Assembly (NCBI RefSeq): GCF_009389715.1
Contig: NC_052393.1
Location: 6,138,001 to 6,202,000 of the forward strand
Source of the DNA: Phoenix dactylifera
Taxonomy: Eukaryota > Streptophyta > Magnoliopsida > Arecales > Arecaceae
Reading direction: 5' to 3'
Length of the DNA stretch: 64,000 nt
Under the pieces are notes generated by a model that did no database searches, was not told where the DNA came from, and saw only the letters and a program-made list of their open reading frames with translations. Positions 10,800-22,340 of the stretch are shown piece after piece; within the stretch, counting starts at the first letter, position 1; every line of letters begins with the position of its first letter. A program made the position numbers and the translations under genes.

Positions 10800-12616
10800 G
10801 AGCAGTGATGGAAAGATAGGGTAAGTGGCAGGTTCTAAACGCCTAGCTAGAGGTATCAATCGGCAACCAGAGACCTGAAAATAGTATTGGTAATAGACAA
10901 ATTGAACTCTGACGAAAAGGCCAAGGAACCGCTTGTTATTAAGAGAGCTACGATAGTATGGAAGCTGGTTGTAAAGGCATCAGTACAGGGATGTCCATGT
11001 GGGAAATAATTTGCACGGCAGTCGGAAGAAGGGTTTTTTTATATAAAACAACGAAGGTTGGATGGAAGAAAAACAATAATGCGGCATTATCGTCACGTCC
11101 ACGGCATGTAAAGTTATACGGATGCAAAGCAACTAACTTGGGAAACACAAGGGAGAGTGATGCAGCTGCATTACATAGGCTTCCTTTTCCTTTAAAACGA
11201 AAAAAAAAATCCATGCCTACTTCTTGCAGTGAGTGTAGACTAATCTTTGGATTGATCTTTTAATTATTTTTGTATGTGTGTGCGCGTGCATGTTTTTAGG
11301 AATATTGATAATATGGAGGCAGATTATGAGGCATCAGTTACCTCAACCATGTCATGAATACTGAATATAGAGGAAAGCGAAAAAAGATGTAAATAAGTAC
11401 TATGATTAAAAGCTCATACAATGAATTGATGTTTAGCATATAATAACCAATACTGATGACCAAATAAAATTTAATGTAAACATTAATTTTGTCATCAATT
11501 TTTTTTGATTATATGTTTCATAAAAAGCTCTGAAATGTAAATCATCTTGTACAATCTAGATTTGTACGCCTCAACAATATCAAGAATACAAAGTATATAT
11601 AGAGCAAAGTGCAAAGCGCAAATAAATTCCTTGATTAAAACAAAAGGTAGACATGAAATTGGAGATATTTGTGCTGCATTATAAGCAAGTTCATGGCATG
11701 TGGCACTCTATGAATGCTTAAAGTGAAATGAATCAAAATGATGACCTCCTAGAGATCTACAATTTTTTGAGCAAGTCCAAAATGATGAAGATCCATCTTT
11801 TTGATCAATTATTGTGATGCCAGTTTCACCATGCTTTTCTTTTTTCTGAGCAAAACCGGCCCGCTCTCTTTGTCCGCACACAGCCACCGTCAGCTATGTT
11901 CGGTTCCGTTGTACACTATGCTTGGAAGACTAGTTTTTATATGAATAGAAACTATAAAAAAAACAATTTTATATATTAGTTTACTTTTGAGGAACTCTCC
12001 TTCTGTGTGATTAGCATTGGATGCCTCGCTTCAGGAATCGTTCCATTGTAGCAATATAGGTACTGAGGGAGGCTGAGATGAGAGGAAAAAATGGGTCAAG
12101 AAGATAGTGGTCAACATCAACTGCAGGAAGCCCACACAACCACACACCCACACCCGGACAATACATCCAACAGTCGCCTGAGATGCATCATTTTGACTCG
12201 TTTGTTACTAGACCTTGTCATTGCCCTTTTCTCTGTTAAGAAAGGGAGGGAGAAGGAGTATGCTACTGGAAGCGCAAGAAGATGCATGGGTAGAAGAGAG
12301 GGGACAGAGATGGGCTCTGGAGCATTTTCTTTCTTCCTTCTTTTTTTTTCTATCTTTTAGTTTTCTTCTTACTATGTTCATCTCCAGCCGGGTGATACTG
12401 AGAGAATAGCGATCAAGTACAGAGAAGAGAAGGGATGGATGAGGAGGAGATGGCGTGTGGTTCGTGTGCAAGAGAAATCGTAAAAATATGGGAAGACGTG
12501 AGGCTAGAAATGGTGGTGTTGGAGGAAGAGGGTATTGGAACAGCACAAATAAGAAGCTTGAGGAGAGGAGATGAATATTAATGAACTTCCATGTTTCAAA
12601 CAGGGCGAGTAGTATA
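10800..12616. other. Intergenic, nothing recognised
   Basis: AT-rich sequence upstream of subtilase copy 2. Short frames occur on both strands around 12.1-12.6 kb, but none resembles a known protein. Confidence 0.5.
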
Positions 12617-12947
12617 TGAGGACTCGTGCGGCGTATGTTTAGTCCCACATCGATTATTCGTTGGATAGTTCTTAGGCACTTATACATAATCAAAGAATTT
12701 AAAAAATACATTCCGGCTAGCCATTTTGCGTGAGGTCCTAGGTTGTTATAAATAATATCAGAGCATACCCAGCTCATAACTTATGTAGACTAGGGAATAC
12801 TGTAGAACGGATCCATTGAGGCTGACTACGAGAACGTTAGGGTTTGCACGAGGAGAGTATGTGAAGACTCGTGCGGACGTTTGTTTAGTTCCACATCGGT
12901 TATTCGTTGAGTAGATCTTGGATACTTATACAAGATCAAGGAACCAA
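12617..12947 (+). mobile_element. TRIM retrotransposon, second LTR truncated
   Basis: The first LTR (12617-12750) starts TGAGGACTCGTGCGG, contains the plant TRIM-type word TTTAGTCCCACATCG and ends GAGGTCCTAGGTTGTTATA. A tRNA-iMet-like PBS with core TATCAGAGC lies at 12753-12764. A non-coding internal region of about 95 bases follows. A second LTR begins at 12860 (TGTGAAGACTCGTGCGGACG, then TTTAGTTCCACATCGG) and loses similarity at about 12947. The absence of coding capacity and the very short size fit a TRIM. Confidence 0.8.
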
Positions 12948-14406
12948 ATATACAAAACTGAATGGTTTCAGGCACAAAGAAAAGCATATCGTTCCTTCTC
13001 TGCACTCGGGGCATGGATTGGATAAGTCTTGTTTATAGAATTTAATATGATTTCTTGCTATTATAAATGGCATATAGTTTGAATATTTATTTATTTCAAA
13101 TGTTTTTGTCAAAATTTCAAATGTTTTTACAAAAAAATCTAAGTGCAAAGATTCAAATATGTTGTTTAACAGACCCATCGAAACGTTAACTTTTATATTA
13201 GGCCAATCACAAGTTTGATGGTTATTATGGTAAAAAATTTGTGTCATCTTTGTTCACTTTACGTTGAATAAAAAAATATTACATTTAAACCATCCAACCA
13301 CTTTTGAAGAAAAACTTGTTGCAAAAAGTTTGAATTTTGAAAAATAATATTTTATAAAAAGAAAGGCAAAAAAAAAAACAATGGTCCATATTTATGTTAT
13401 TGCAGGCAATTATAATGCAAATAACACATTCATGTTTTCCATTATTACAATGAGAGGGTATGAAGGCCATTATCACAACCACCATTGTAACAGTTATAAC
13501 ATACTATCTAAAACCTTGATTAATAACGGGACAACAAAGTTATTGTTTGAGTATGTAGATGTAAGTAGAATTTATTTGAAAATAGAACGACAAAATTATT
13601 TTTAATATAATCTTAATACAAGTGTGGTCAAAACGCTAAATGATGGTTCTTATTCCAATGATATTTATTTCTTCTAATTTTAATATAATAATAACATAAA
13701 TAAATGTACAAGCGCTCAAAAAGCTTATTCCTTGCTTGTAAATCAATATATGAGCTAGAAAAGTTAAAACATACACTTTATGCTTTTAGAAAGCATCCTT
13801 GACCATATAATGTCATTGTGCAAGATACAATAGCTATTGTATTATGGTTATTTAGACTTTGCAAAAGCATGTCTCAAAGCTTGTGTTCTGTAAACATGAA
13901 AAGTGGTGTATGTGTGCGCCTGCGCTTAAAAAAAAGTGCTCTTGGTCCTATTTTTCGTTTCTGCATTGTTTTTCCATGGTTCAAAGCATAGGGTGAAAGG
14001 AACTTTTTTTTTGTCACTATAAAGGTGATCATTTTTTTCTCTGAAGATGAAATATTTATTTTAATTACTACAATTTGTAAAGGTTAATTGTTTAAGGATT
14101 AGCCGCTATAAAATCTCAAAGTTGGTGTAAGAATTTCCCAGAACCTGTTCCATGGGAAAATTACTTTTCACGTTTCAGTAGCAGATTGTGCACTGGAACT
14201 TTCTTTTCATTGGAGCAAACCATCATTGCATTCTTACTACTGATAAAGAGTAGCAACAGGAGCTAACGGTAAGACGCCATTCAAACCTAAAGAGGTTCAG
14301 AACGTTCTAAATTAGGCTTTAAGCCCACCCAGCAGCCAAAACTTATTCGTACCTAGTAATCATATATAGATGACAGAGGTGATGTCCTGTCATTTTGAAG
14401 GCCTTC
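12948..14406. other. Intergenic, very AT-rich
   Basis: Low-complexity AT-rich sequence. No gene or element could be supported. Confidence 0.5.
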
Positions 14407-16467
14407 TTAAGGAGCGTAGCCTCCGTGGCCACCCCCATACCCACCTCCGGCACCCCTGCCACCAGCTGCGCCGCCTCCGTATCCACTGACACCACCAAAA
14501 CCAGAACCACCACCAGATCCTCCGCCACCACCATATCCACCTCCATGCTCTCCACCAGCACCATAGCCGGTTCCACCTCCAGCACCTCCACCACCGCCGC
14601 TTCCATAACCCCCGCCATGTTTTTCCCCAGCACCATACCCGGCACCACCACCACTTCCACCACCACCACCGTAACCGCCACCATGCTCGCCTCCTGCACC
14701 ATAGCCACCGCCGCTACCACTCCCACCGCCACCTCCAAAGCCACCACCATGCTCGCCACCTTCACCATAGCCAGCACCGCCGCCAGTGCCACCGCCACCT
14801 CCACAGCCACCGCCACCTCCACAGCCACCGCCATGCCCGCCACCAGAACCGCCGCCACCTCCATAGCCACCGCCGTGCTCGCCACCAGCACCATATCCAG
14901 CGCCGCTGCCAGTGCCACCTCCACCTCCATAGCCACCGCCATGCTCACCACCAGCACCGCCGCCAGTGCCGCCGCCACCTCCATAGCCACCGCCACGCCC
15001 ACCACCAGAACCGCCGCCAGCACCACCGCCAGTGTCGCCGCCAGCACCGCCGCCAGTGCCGCCGCCACCTCCATAGCCACCGCCGTGCTCGCCACCAGCA
15101 CCATATCCAGCGCCGCCGCCAGTGCCACCTCCACCTCCATAGCCACCGCCATGCTCACCACCAGCACCGCCGCCAGCACCACCGCCAATGCCGCCGCCAC
15201 CTCCATAGCCACCGCCGTGCTCGCCACCAGCACCATAGCCAGCACCGCCGCCAGTGCCGCCGCCACCTCCATAACCACCGCCATGCTCGCCACCAGCACC
15301 GCCGCCAGTGCCACCGCCAGCACCGCCGCCAGTGCCGCCACCACCTCCATAGCCACCGCCATGCTCACCACCAGCACCGCCGCCAGCACCACCGCCAGTG
15401 CCGCCGCCACCTCCATAGCCACCGCCGTGCTCGCCACCAGCACCAAAGCCAGCACCGCCGCCAGTGCCGCCGCCACCTCCATAGCCACCGCCGTGCTCGC
15501 CACCAGCACCGCCGCCAGTGCCACCGCCAGCACCGCCGCCAGTGCCGCCACCACCTCCATAGCCACCGCCATGCTCGCCACCAGCACCATAGCCAGCACC
15601 GCCGCCAGTGCCGCCACCACTTCCATAGCCACCACCATGCTCGCCACCAGCACCATAGCCAGCACCGCCGCCAGTGCCGCCACCACTTCCATAGCCACCA
15701 CCATGCTCGCCACCAGCACCATAGCCAGCACCGCCGCCAGTTCCGCCACCACCTCCATAGCCACTGCCATGTTCGCCACCAGCACCATAGCCAGCACCGC
15801 CGCCAGTGCCGCCACCACCTCCATAGCCACCGCCATGCTCGCCCCCAGCACCATAGCCAGCACCACCGCCAGTTCCGCCACCACCTCCATAGCCACCACC
15901 ATGCTCACCCCCAGCTCCATAGCCAGCACCGCCGCCAGTACCGCCGCCACCTCCATAGCCACCACCATGTTCTCCACCAGCACCATAGCCGCCCCCGCCA
16001 CCAGTTCCACTACCGCCTCCATAGCCGCCGCCATGTTCACCTCCGGCACCAAAGCCAGCACCACCGCCACTTCCTCCACCAGTACCATACCCACCTCCAT
16101 GCTCACCTACACCACCATACTCTCCAACTCCATACCCACCACCAGAGCCTCCGCCGCCGCCGCCGCCATAGCCACCTCCATGCTCCCCAGCAGCTCCATA
16201 GCCGGCACCACCTCCACCACCACTACCATAGCCACCACCCATGCCAACCCCATGGTCCCCTACCGCACCATAACCGGGAGTAAATTGCCACCCCACTCCA
16301 TTACCGCCACCATAGCCTCCTCCAGCACCACCTCCGCCGCCACCAATGCCGTGGCCGGCACCATAGGGCAATGTCTCTAGAGTAAGAAGAGCTCTAGTGG
16401 CCGAGCAAATGGTCACACCTAGCAGCACTAGGAGTGCAACACTAACCAGTCGAGTAGCAGTACCCAT
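14407..16467 (-). CDS. Glycine-rich cell-wall-type protein, 686 aa
   Basis: A secreted glycine-rich protein with a signal peptide (residues 1 to about 26; hydrophobic core VALLVLLGVTICS) and a short unique segment ending near TLETLPYGAG. The remainder is repeats of GYGGGGGTGGGAG and GYGAGGEHGG type, about 18-22 residues each, with more than 20 EHGGG(Y/F)G occurrences. It ends GGYGGGHGGYAP. Similar plant proteins are structural wall components; the regular Tyr and Glu-His spacing may matter for cross-linking or ion binding, but that is inference. No intron is visible. The N-terminus is nearly the same as that of the gene at 19981, which lies on the opposite strand. A TATA box is present upstream. 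Long frames on the other strand and in another minus frame are by-products of the GGN codon bias. Confidence 0.9.
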   Translation of the reverse strand: MGTATRLVSVALLVLLGVTICSATRALLTLETLPYGAGHGIGGGGGGAGGGYGGGNGVGWQFTPGYGAVGDHGVGMGGGYGSGGGGGAGYGAAGEHGGGYGGGGGGGSGGGYGVGEYGGVGEHGGGYGTGGGSGGGAGFGAGGEHGGGYGGGSGTGGGGGYGAGGEHGGGYGGGGGTGGGAGYGAGGEHGGGYGGGGGTGGGAGYGAGGEHGGGYGGGGGTGGGAGYGAGGEHGSGYGGGGGTGGGAGYGAGGEHGGGYGSGGGTGGGAGYGAGGEHGGGYGSGGGTGGGAGYGAGGEHGGGYGGGGGTGGGAGGGTGGGAGGEHGGGYGGGGGTGGGAGFGAGGEHGGGYGGGGGTGGGAGGGAGGEHGGGYGGGGGTGGGAGGGTGGGAGGEHGGGYGGGGGTGGGAGYGAGGEHGGGYGGGGGIGGGAGGGAGGEHGGGYGGGGGTGGGAGYGAGGEHGGGYGGGGGTGGGAGGDTGGGAGGGSGGGRGGGYGGGGGTGGGAGGEHGGGYGGGGGTGSGAGYGAGGEHGGGYGGGGGSGGGHGGGCGGGGGCGGGGGTGGGAGYGEGGEHGGGFGGGGGSGSGGGYGAGGEHGGGYGGGGGSGGGAGYGAGEKHGGGYGSGGGGGAGGGTGYGAGGEHGGGYGGGGGSGGGSGFGGVSGYGGGAAGGRGAGGGYGGGHGGYAP

Positions 16468-16538
16468 GCAGGGAATTTGTTAAGAGCTAACTATGGAATG
16501 CACTGCCTCGGATGGAATGGGAACAAGGGGAGGGTGGC

Positions 16539-16546
16539 TATTTATA
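16539..16546 (-). promoter_or_regulatory. TATA box of the 686-aa glycine-rich protein gene
   Basis: TATAAATA read on the minus strand, about 72 bases upstream of the ATG at 16467. Confidence 0.65.
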
Positions 16547-17861
16547 GAATCGGGGAGCAGGGAATTCCCACTGGCTAAGGTGCGGAGTTGGCTACTGGGG
16601 AGTGGTTGGGCACATAGCTAAGCGCATGAACTTTTGTCCCCACCAAATACGAGTCCGCTTCTGCGCTTCGGCTGTCCTGCATGTTCCTTCTTCGCATGTT
16701 ACCCATCGTTTTCTCATGACCTGTGCTTAGATCAGTGGGTGAGGATGCGGTGCAAGCTGGAATTGCAACCACGACCTGTGCAAGTCGAACTGGAGACCAA
16801 TGGGTGCGGAGAATTGCAAAAGCTGGACAGGACAGGTTTGGTGAAGTGCAGGGGATCCACCCGTTGCATCACGTCCATCTTCCATTGATCCTCACCATCA
16901 TCGTGCATGATGCGGCTCGGACCGCGGAAAGTTATAGTCGCGCGGACGCGGTAAGTAAAAGCAGCACTTCTCCATTGGGTGTGACTTGAGTTTGTAGAGC
17001 CAAATAGGACCGTTGTATTTATTTTGTATAGGTCATACAATTAGTTAGCCGAAGGGTGTAGGGCAGAGCCTCCAAGGGCCGAATTAACCCGATTTACAAT
17101 TCGAGTCCAAACCGACTTACTCTGGAGGTTAGGGTTCGAGCGAAAAACTTGTGCTATATAATCTTCCATTTTTTTATAGTGAAATTTTTGAATCACCTAT
17201 ACACGTGGATGTAGGTTAATAAACCAAACCATGTAAATATTATGTATTCTTGTTACTTTTCGTTTTACTTGATGTAACAATCTCCGCCATCAATAAACAC
17301 AAGTATTTGCTTTTAACTATTTACTACCTAAATGGTATAAAATTTCTTTTCCAAGGAAATTTCTTTCAACTATGAGCACTGTCTTCTTTTCTACGTACCA
17401 ATGCAGGCAATATTGCAGCACGGTGGTTGCTCGTAGAACTGCACTCCGAGCAGAAACCACATGGGTTGGCCCCAAAGTAATAGAGAGAGACATCCATAAC
17501 CAGCACACCGGCCCACATGGAAATCTTTCGAGCTCTGGATTTGCAGGTAAACATTGTGGGGTTAAAGGCAAAACTTTTTTGATTCAAAATAAAAGGAATG
17601 TTGACAATTGTGAGATACGGACGTGCGGGCAACCAGACATTCGAGGAAGCTACTATCCTCACCTCGCGTGCACTAAGGATGCGAGCGGCAGCACTCACGA
17701 AAAGCAAGCGCGTGGTTCTTAGCGTGTCGGCGCCCGTGAGACCTAACCTTTATATCGAGGGTGTACCGATGAGATTCATCAAAGGTCTTTCATGGAGACT
17801 AGCTAGCTAGGTTAAGACCTATTAGCTTCATTAACTGCACAAATAATATTGCAGGTTCCAA

Positions 17862-17942
17862 CCATTCAGCAAACCAAACCAATTCATTAGTTTCTATTGG
17901 CTGTAACTGGTGCCATTCAGCAAACCAAACCAATTCATTAGT
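17862..17942. repeat. 30-bp direct repeat, 51-bp period
   Basis: A 30-bp sequence starting CCATTCAGCAAACCAAACC occurs at 17862-17891 and again, identical, at 17913-17942. The 21 bases between them are unrelated. Confidence 0.85.
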
Positions 17943-17986
17943 GAAACTACAGCTGCTTGTTTGTGATTATGGTTCATACTATGCGG

Positions 17987-18011
17987 ACACACACACACAC
18001 ACACACACACA
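17987..18011. repeat. (AC)n microsatellite
   Basis: Twelve AC dinucleotides. Confidence 0.95.
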
Positions 18012-19924
18012 TATACTTAACAATATTTAATATGCTATGTTAAGTATTCTCAAGAGACAATAGAAAAAATGATAATGTAGTGCTATCTCATAGTCTTAAT
18101 ATACCGAAAGCTAAATAAGTGCAGGTCTTTATAGACGCACATGTGAAGGAATGCTTGCATAAGGAATTGCAATGTCACCATCAGTCGCAACTGCAGTAAT
18201 GCACACAGATACATTACGCTACAACATTGAAGAACCAGGAGATGGGACTAGTTTTCTATGACTGTATTGGGTTTAATGAGTCTTCGAGTCTCACGATCGT
18301 TAGTCATTTTCTAAATTTTTTTTGGCGGTTTCTGTTTCTTGTTTAACATACCATATTCCATTCAACGAGTGAAAATGCGTAATAAGATGCTTTTATAGTC
18401 TTACGGCACATGAAATAAATCACTAGACCTAAAAACTGAGTTACTGTTCATAAAGCTTTTCTAGAGCCTATGCAAAGCATTTTTGAAGTCAGATTATGGG
18501 ATCGATATATACCAACCTATTTCTCTTCTTAGATGCAGAAATAACAGCATAACAATCTCATTTTTGTTGTTTCTTATGATAAGAGAAAGACAGCACCACC
18601 ACTACCACTGCTGCCAAGATTGGCATCGTTTCGTCGTGCTCATGTATGCACAGGATTCTGCGCGCTACGGAGCCTCAACTACTGCGATGCTTAGTTGGAG
18701 GCCACCATTTCCATGCTATCCGATTGCATTTTTACTTCTATTTCGTTATTGATCATAAGATAGGAATAGTTAATTATCATGAATAGAATATTACCAAACT
18801 TAAGGATGATGATAGCAGATCGTTTGCATGATTAGGAAACCAATAAGCAGAATATTGCTATGCATTTTTTAGTGGGCTAAGTGGGCTAATTGACCTCGCA
18901 GACGCGTAGTGCTTTCTAAATCATTAAAGCTAAAGAGAATGTCCAACTAATCCTACAAAGCAAACAGTCCTCAAACTGTATTCTTTTGAAAAACATATCA
19001 ATTGCAAAAGATTCCGATAATTTTACTGTTCAACTTATCTTTGATAATCAATTGATGGTTTTCTCTAAGAAAAGCAAAGGAGATGTGCTTCTTATGGAAA
19101 CCTCATGCATGATTTGCATAACAGTATCACAATATACGTACCCATATTCAACAACTGAGTGTCTCTGTCAGATCGGAAGGAAAGATCAGAAGGTGGCAAG
19201 GATTTTTCTTCTTTGAGGGGTGGAGAGAAGGTGACAAGAATTATATCCAATATAGCATCAGGGATCATTAAGTACTATAAATTAATTGATCCTAATTAGA
19301 CATCCAAAAGTCCATCTCCATCGGCAGAGTCCATCAAATTATTTATGTTCAAATCTAAACATTAAGTTTTTTTGTTTCATCAATCTTCTTTTTGAGATGA
19401 AGCTGGATAGGTTCCCATCCTTCTCTCGAAACATGAACCTTAAGCTTGCACTAGACCGCCTTCCAGGTTATTACACATACTGAAAGGACCATTTATAGTT
19501 AGAATAGGTACCGAGCTAATGCAGCTTTTGGCGACACTAACTACATTGATCAACTGCAGAAGACGCACCTAGTGCGATCCAAAATCCGGCTTCTAGAAAT
19601 GCTGCATGAGATTATGAGAGTGCTCGCTGCATGCCTAGAGCTTTTACTGGTAGGTCCTTGGTTGCCGGTGTGAAAAGAGTTTCAGATGACTCATCCTCGA
19701 CCAAGCAAAGGAAAAGTTGGCCAGGGAATTTAGGTCACGAGAAGAAATAACATACTTCCAAGGGATGTGCAGGCCAGAGGAAGCGCAACACTAGGGAGGG
19801 GGAACCTTCGTGGGCCCGGGCCATCCCAATGGGGGAACAAAATCCTACCCGTTCCCATATGCCTTCAACCACTGCCATGCGCCAAAGGCCAATGGAAGAA
19901 CGCGGCTTTGGGCAGCCCAAACCC

Positions 19925-19931
19925 TATAAAT
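19925..19931 (+). promoter_or_regulatory. TATA box of the second glycine-rich protein gene
   Basis: TATAAAT, 50-56 bases before the ATG at 19981. Confidence 0.65.
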
Positions 19932-19980
19932 TACCCATGACTCTTCCTCCCACCATCCGATAAGACACAGACCTCCCATC

Positions 19981-20808
19981 ATGGCTACTAGTACTGGAAT
20001 GGTTGTTCCTGTGGCACTACTAGTGCTGCTGGGAGTGACCGTATGCTCAGCCACTAGAGCTCTGTTGACTCTAGAGGCAGGAACTTATGGTGCTGGCCAC
20101 GGCATTGTTGGCGGTGCCCGCGATGGAGCCGGAGGTGGAGTTGCAGTTGCTGGAGGTTATGGTGGTGGAGGAGGTGGCGGATCCGGTGGAGGCTATGGTG
20201 CAGCAGGAGAGCACGGAGTTGGATATGGGAGTGGTGGTGGAAGTGGAAGCGGAGCTGGGTATGGAGTAGGGGAGGGTGGTGGTGGTGGCGGCGGCGGCGG
20301 CAGTGGAGGAGGCGGTGGTTATGGTGCCGCTGGAGGAGAGCATGGAGTTGGATATGGAAGCTGAGGTGGTAGCGGCAGTGGAGGAGGGTATGGTACCGGT
20401 GGAGAGAACGGTGGCGGATATGGAGGTGGCGGCGGTGGTGGCAGCGGTAGTGGCGGCGGCTATGGTGCTGGAGGAGCACATGGAGGGGGTTATGGTGGAG
20501 GCGGGGGCTCCGGTGGTGGTGCAGGGTATAGAGCCGGAGGAGAGCATGGCGGGGGCTATGGCGGTGGTGGTGGAAGCGGTGGTGGGGGTGGCTATGGCGG
20601 TGGAGACAGTGGCAGTGGTTACGGGAGTGGTGGTGGAGCTGGAGGTGGTGGGGGCTATGGCGGTGGAGGAGAGCATGGTGGCGGAGGAGGGAGTGGCGGT
20701 GGGGGAGGTGGCGGTTATGGAGGAGCTGGAGGGTATGGTGGTGGTGCAGGCGGTGGGAGTGGCGCCGGAGGTGGGTATGCCGGGGTGCATTATGGCTACC
20801 GTCCATGA
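19981..20808 (+). pseudogene. Glycine-rich protein gene with one in-frame TGA
   Basis: Paralogue of the gene at 14407-16467: the signal peptide (VALLVLLGVTVCSATRALLTLE) is nearly identical. The frame runs 127 codons to a TGA at 20362-20364 and then stays open for another 147 codons to a natural end (GVHYGYRP, TGA at 20806-20808). The region after the TGA is the same kind of Gly-Tyr-Glu-His repeat. An earlier repeat unit (near 20220) has a glycine codon at the matching place, so TGA most likely came from GGA by one substitution. It could still make a shortened secreted protein of 127 residues. Read-through or a sequencing error are alternatives. The promoter TATA is intact. Confidence 0.8.
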
Positions 20809-21965
20809 GGGCGGTCCCCTATCACTACTGGAAGGCGTCCTATATTATTATTCTTCAACCATTAGTAATATAAAATAAGTGTGGTTACGGGGTGCCAATG
20901 TTAAAGTGTGCTTATCTGGAAGTCGAGCGCATCAGCAGTAGTGATGTTGGAATGGATTGTTTCATGTTGAAACCAAGCTTAATTGACTCAATTATAAATG
21001 CATAATATGCATTGAATGGAAGATTGTACGCTTAGTGTATAATGATGCTGGTTATTTTTATGAGGTGACAAAACTGCCAAAAGACGCAACAGCATCACAC
21101 TTTGTTGTTACGCAGACAGAAGGACCCATAAAAAAACAAAGAAAGATATCACCAAAAGCCATTGCTAACCCAAATCCTGAACCTTTTTAAGATATTCCAA
21201 TCCATTTTTTAAAAAAAGGTGGCTCATAATGTCCTGCGCTACAATAAAAAGTAAAAACATGAATACGCTGGTGTTGCAAGATTTGTGGACTCATGATGCC
21301 TCCTAGTTTTTGCAACCTCTAATATGAAGATCATTTGAGAGGATGCCCTCCTCTCAAAATAGGGCATCTCCAAGGAAAATTCAACTGTCTCTTCTCTCTG
21401 ATTTAAGAGAAGGAAAAAGAAATGACAGCTGAAAAAGTCCCTATCCCAAATGATAAAACGCATAAATCAAACTGAGTTTCCCTTTAGCATATAGGGATGA
21501 ATTAATGAATTATAAATATTATTCTGCAATAGTATCATCATTGTTCACTTCCATTTTTATTTAGCAACATACTAGGATAACATACAAAAGCCAGTTAACC
21601 ACTAGTCACTAGCATGATCAACAAACTTGCTAAACTAAAAACTGAAATTTTGGAGGTCCTCCTAAGAGAACAAAAGTGCCTTATTTTTTTTATGATTATC
21701 TATTAACTCCAACTCATAAAACTGGAAAAAGGTTTATTTTAATAATAAATCACTGAAAGAAAGAAAAATATTTCACCGCTTCCCCGTGCATGGCGATTGA
21801 TGAGACGGAGCACAGGGACGCCCGTGTACCGCACCAATCCTTGACCACCAAGGTACTCCCACCAGCAGATGCTGGGAAATAGACATATCGCATAAGGAGC
21901 AGAAAAGCCACTATGATAATAGTCTTAATCAAATATATATATGGTACATCGGCTAGCCACATTGC
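20809..21965. other. Intergenic, nothing recognised
   Basis: AT-rich sequence downstream of the glycine-rich gene. No feature could be supported. Confidence 0.5.
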
Positions 21966-22340
21966 TTTCAGTGAGCGCAACCAGTTGCATCACTAGCAAT
22001 AAGACTACACAAAGCAGAAAGAACGGAAGACAGCAGAGTCTATAGAACACCTTCCGAATGATGAGCAGCAAATGGGGCAACGTAGTCAGCAGCCAGATTC
22101 GCTTTCTAAAGAACATGCCTGACCTGAACCGCAAGACACTTCCGGAGTAAACGGCGTGTGTCAAATAGAAGAGGATGCTCTAGCTCTTCTGGCCTTCCCT
22201 CTCGTAGGCTTTCTTAATGTTTTGAATGTGCCGAACCTACTACAGGAGCTAATAGGCTGGAAAGTCATTGCACGCAAACCATGCTTCAAAGGAACCAGCG
22301 GCAGGTCCAAAATGCATTGAGCTGCTGCAAAATTGCATCA
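21966..22340 (-). pseudogene. Decayed LINE RNase H fragment
   Basis: Translated on the minus strand, 21966-22185 reads as the end of a LINE RNase H domain: EHPLLFDTRRLLRK, VRHVL-stop-KAN, AADYVA, HHSEG and SDATGCAH. It aligns with the same region of the LINE at 29-35 kb and of the fragment at 5.6-6.1 kb. Further upstream, PAAGSFEAW matches the PAAELRAAW part of the domain. At least three stop codons and one frameshift make it a dead relic. No poly(A) tail is clear. Confidence 0.65.

Larger units (their letters stand above)
16548..19924. other. Intergenic between the divergent glycine-rich genes
   Basis: No gene was recognised. It contains an (AC)n microsatellite and a 30-bp direct repeat (listed separately). 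A tRNA-like B-box word near 17135 was considered and dropped. Confidence 0.5.

Noticed and set aside
12208-12777. 189-codon minus-strand frame
   Set aside because: It overlaps the TRIM LTR and is low in complexity, with no similarity to a known protein.
14343-16380. 587-codon minus frame and 661-codon plus frame over the glycine-rich gene
   Set aside because: GGN repeats leave other frames free of stops. They encode monotonous Ala/Val/Met or Ala/Thr/Ser text without a signal peptide or natural ends.
17130-17146. GGTTCGAG word as a tRNA or SINE B box
   Set aside because: No A box, cloverleaf or poly(A) tail at the right distance.
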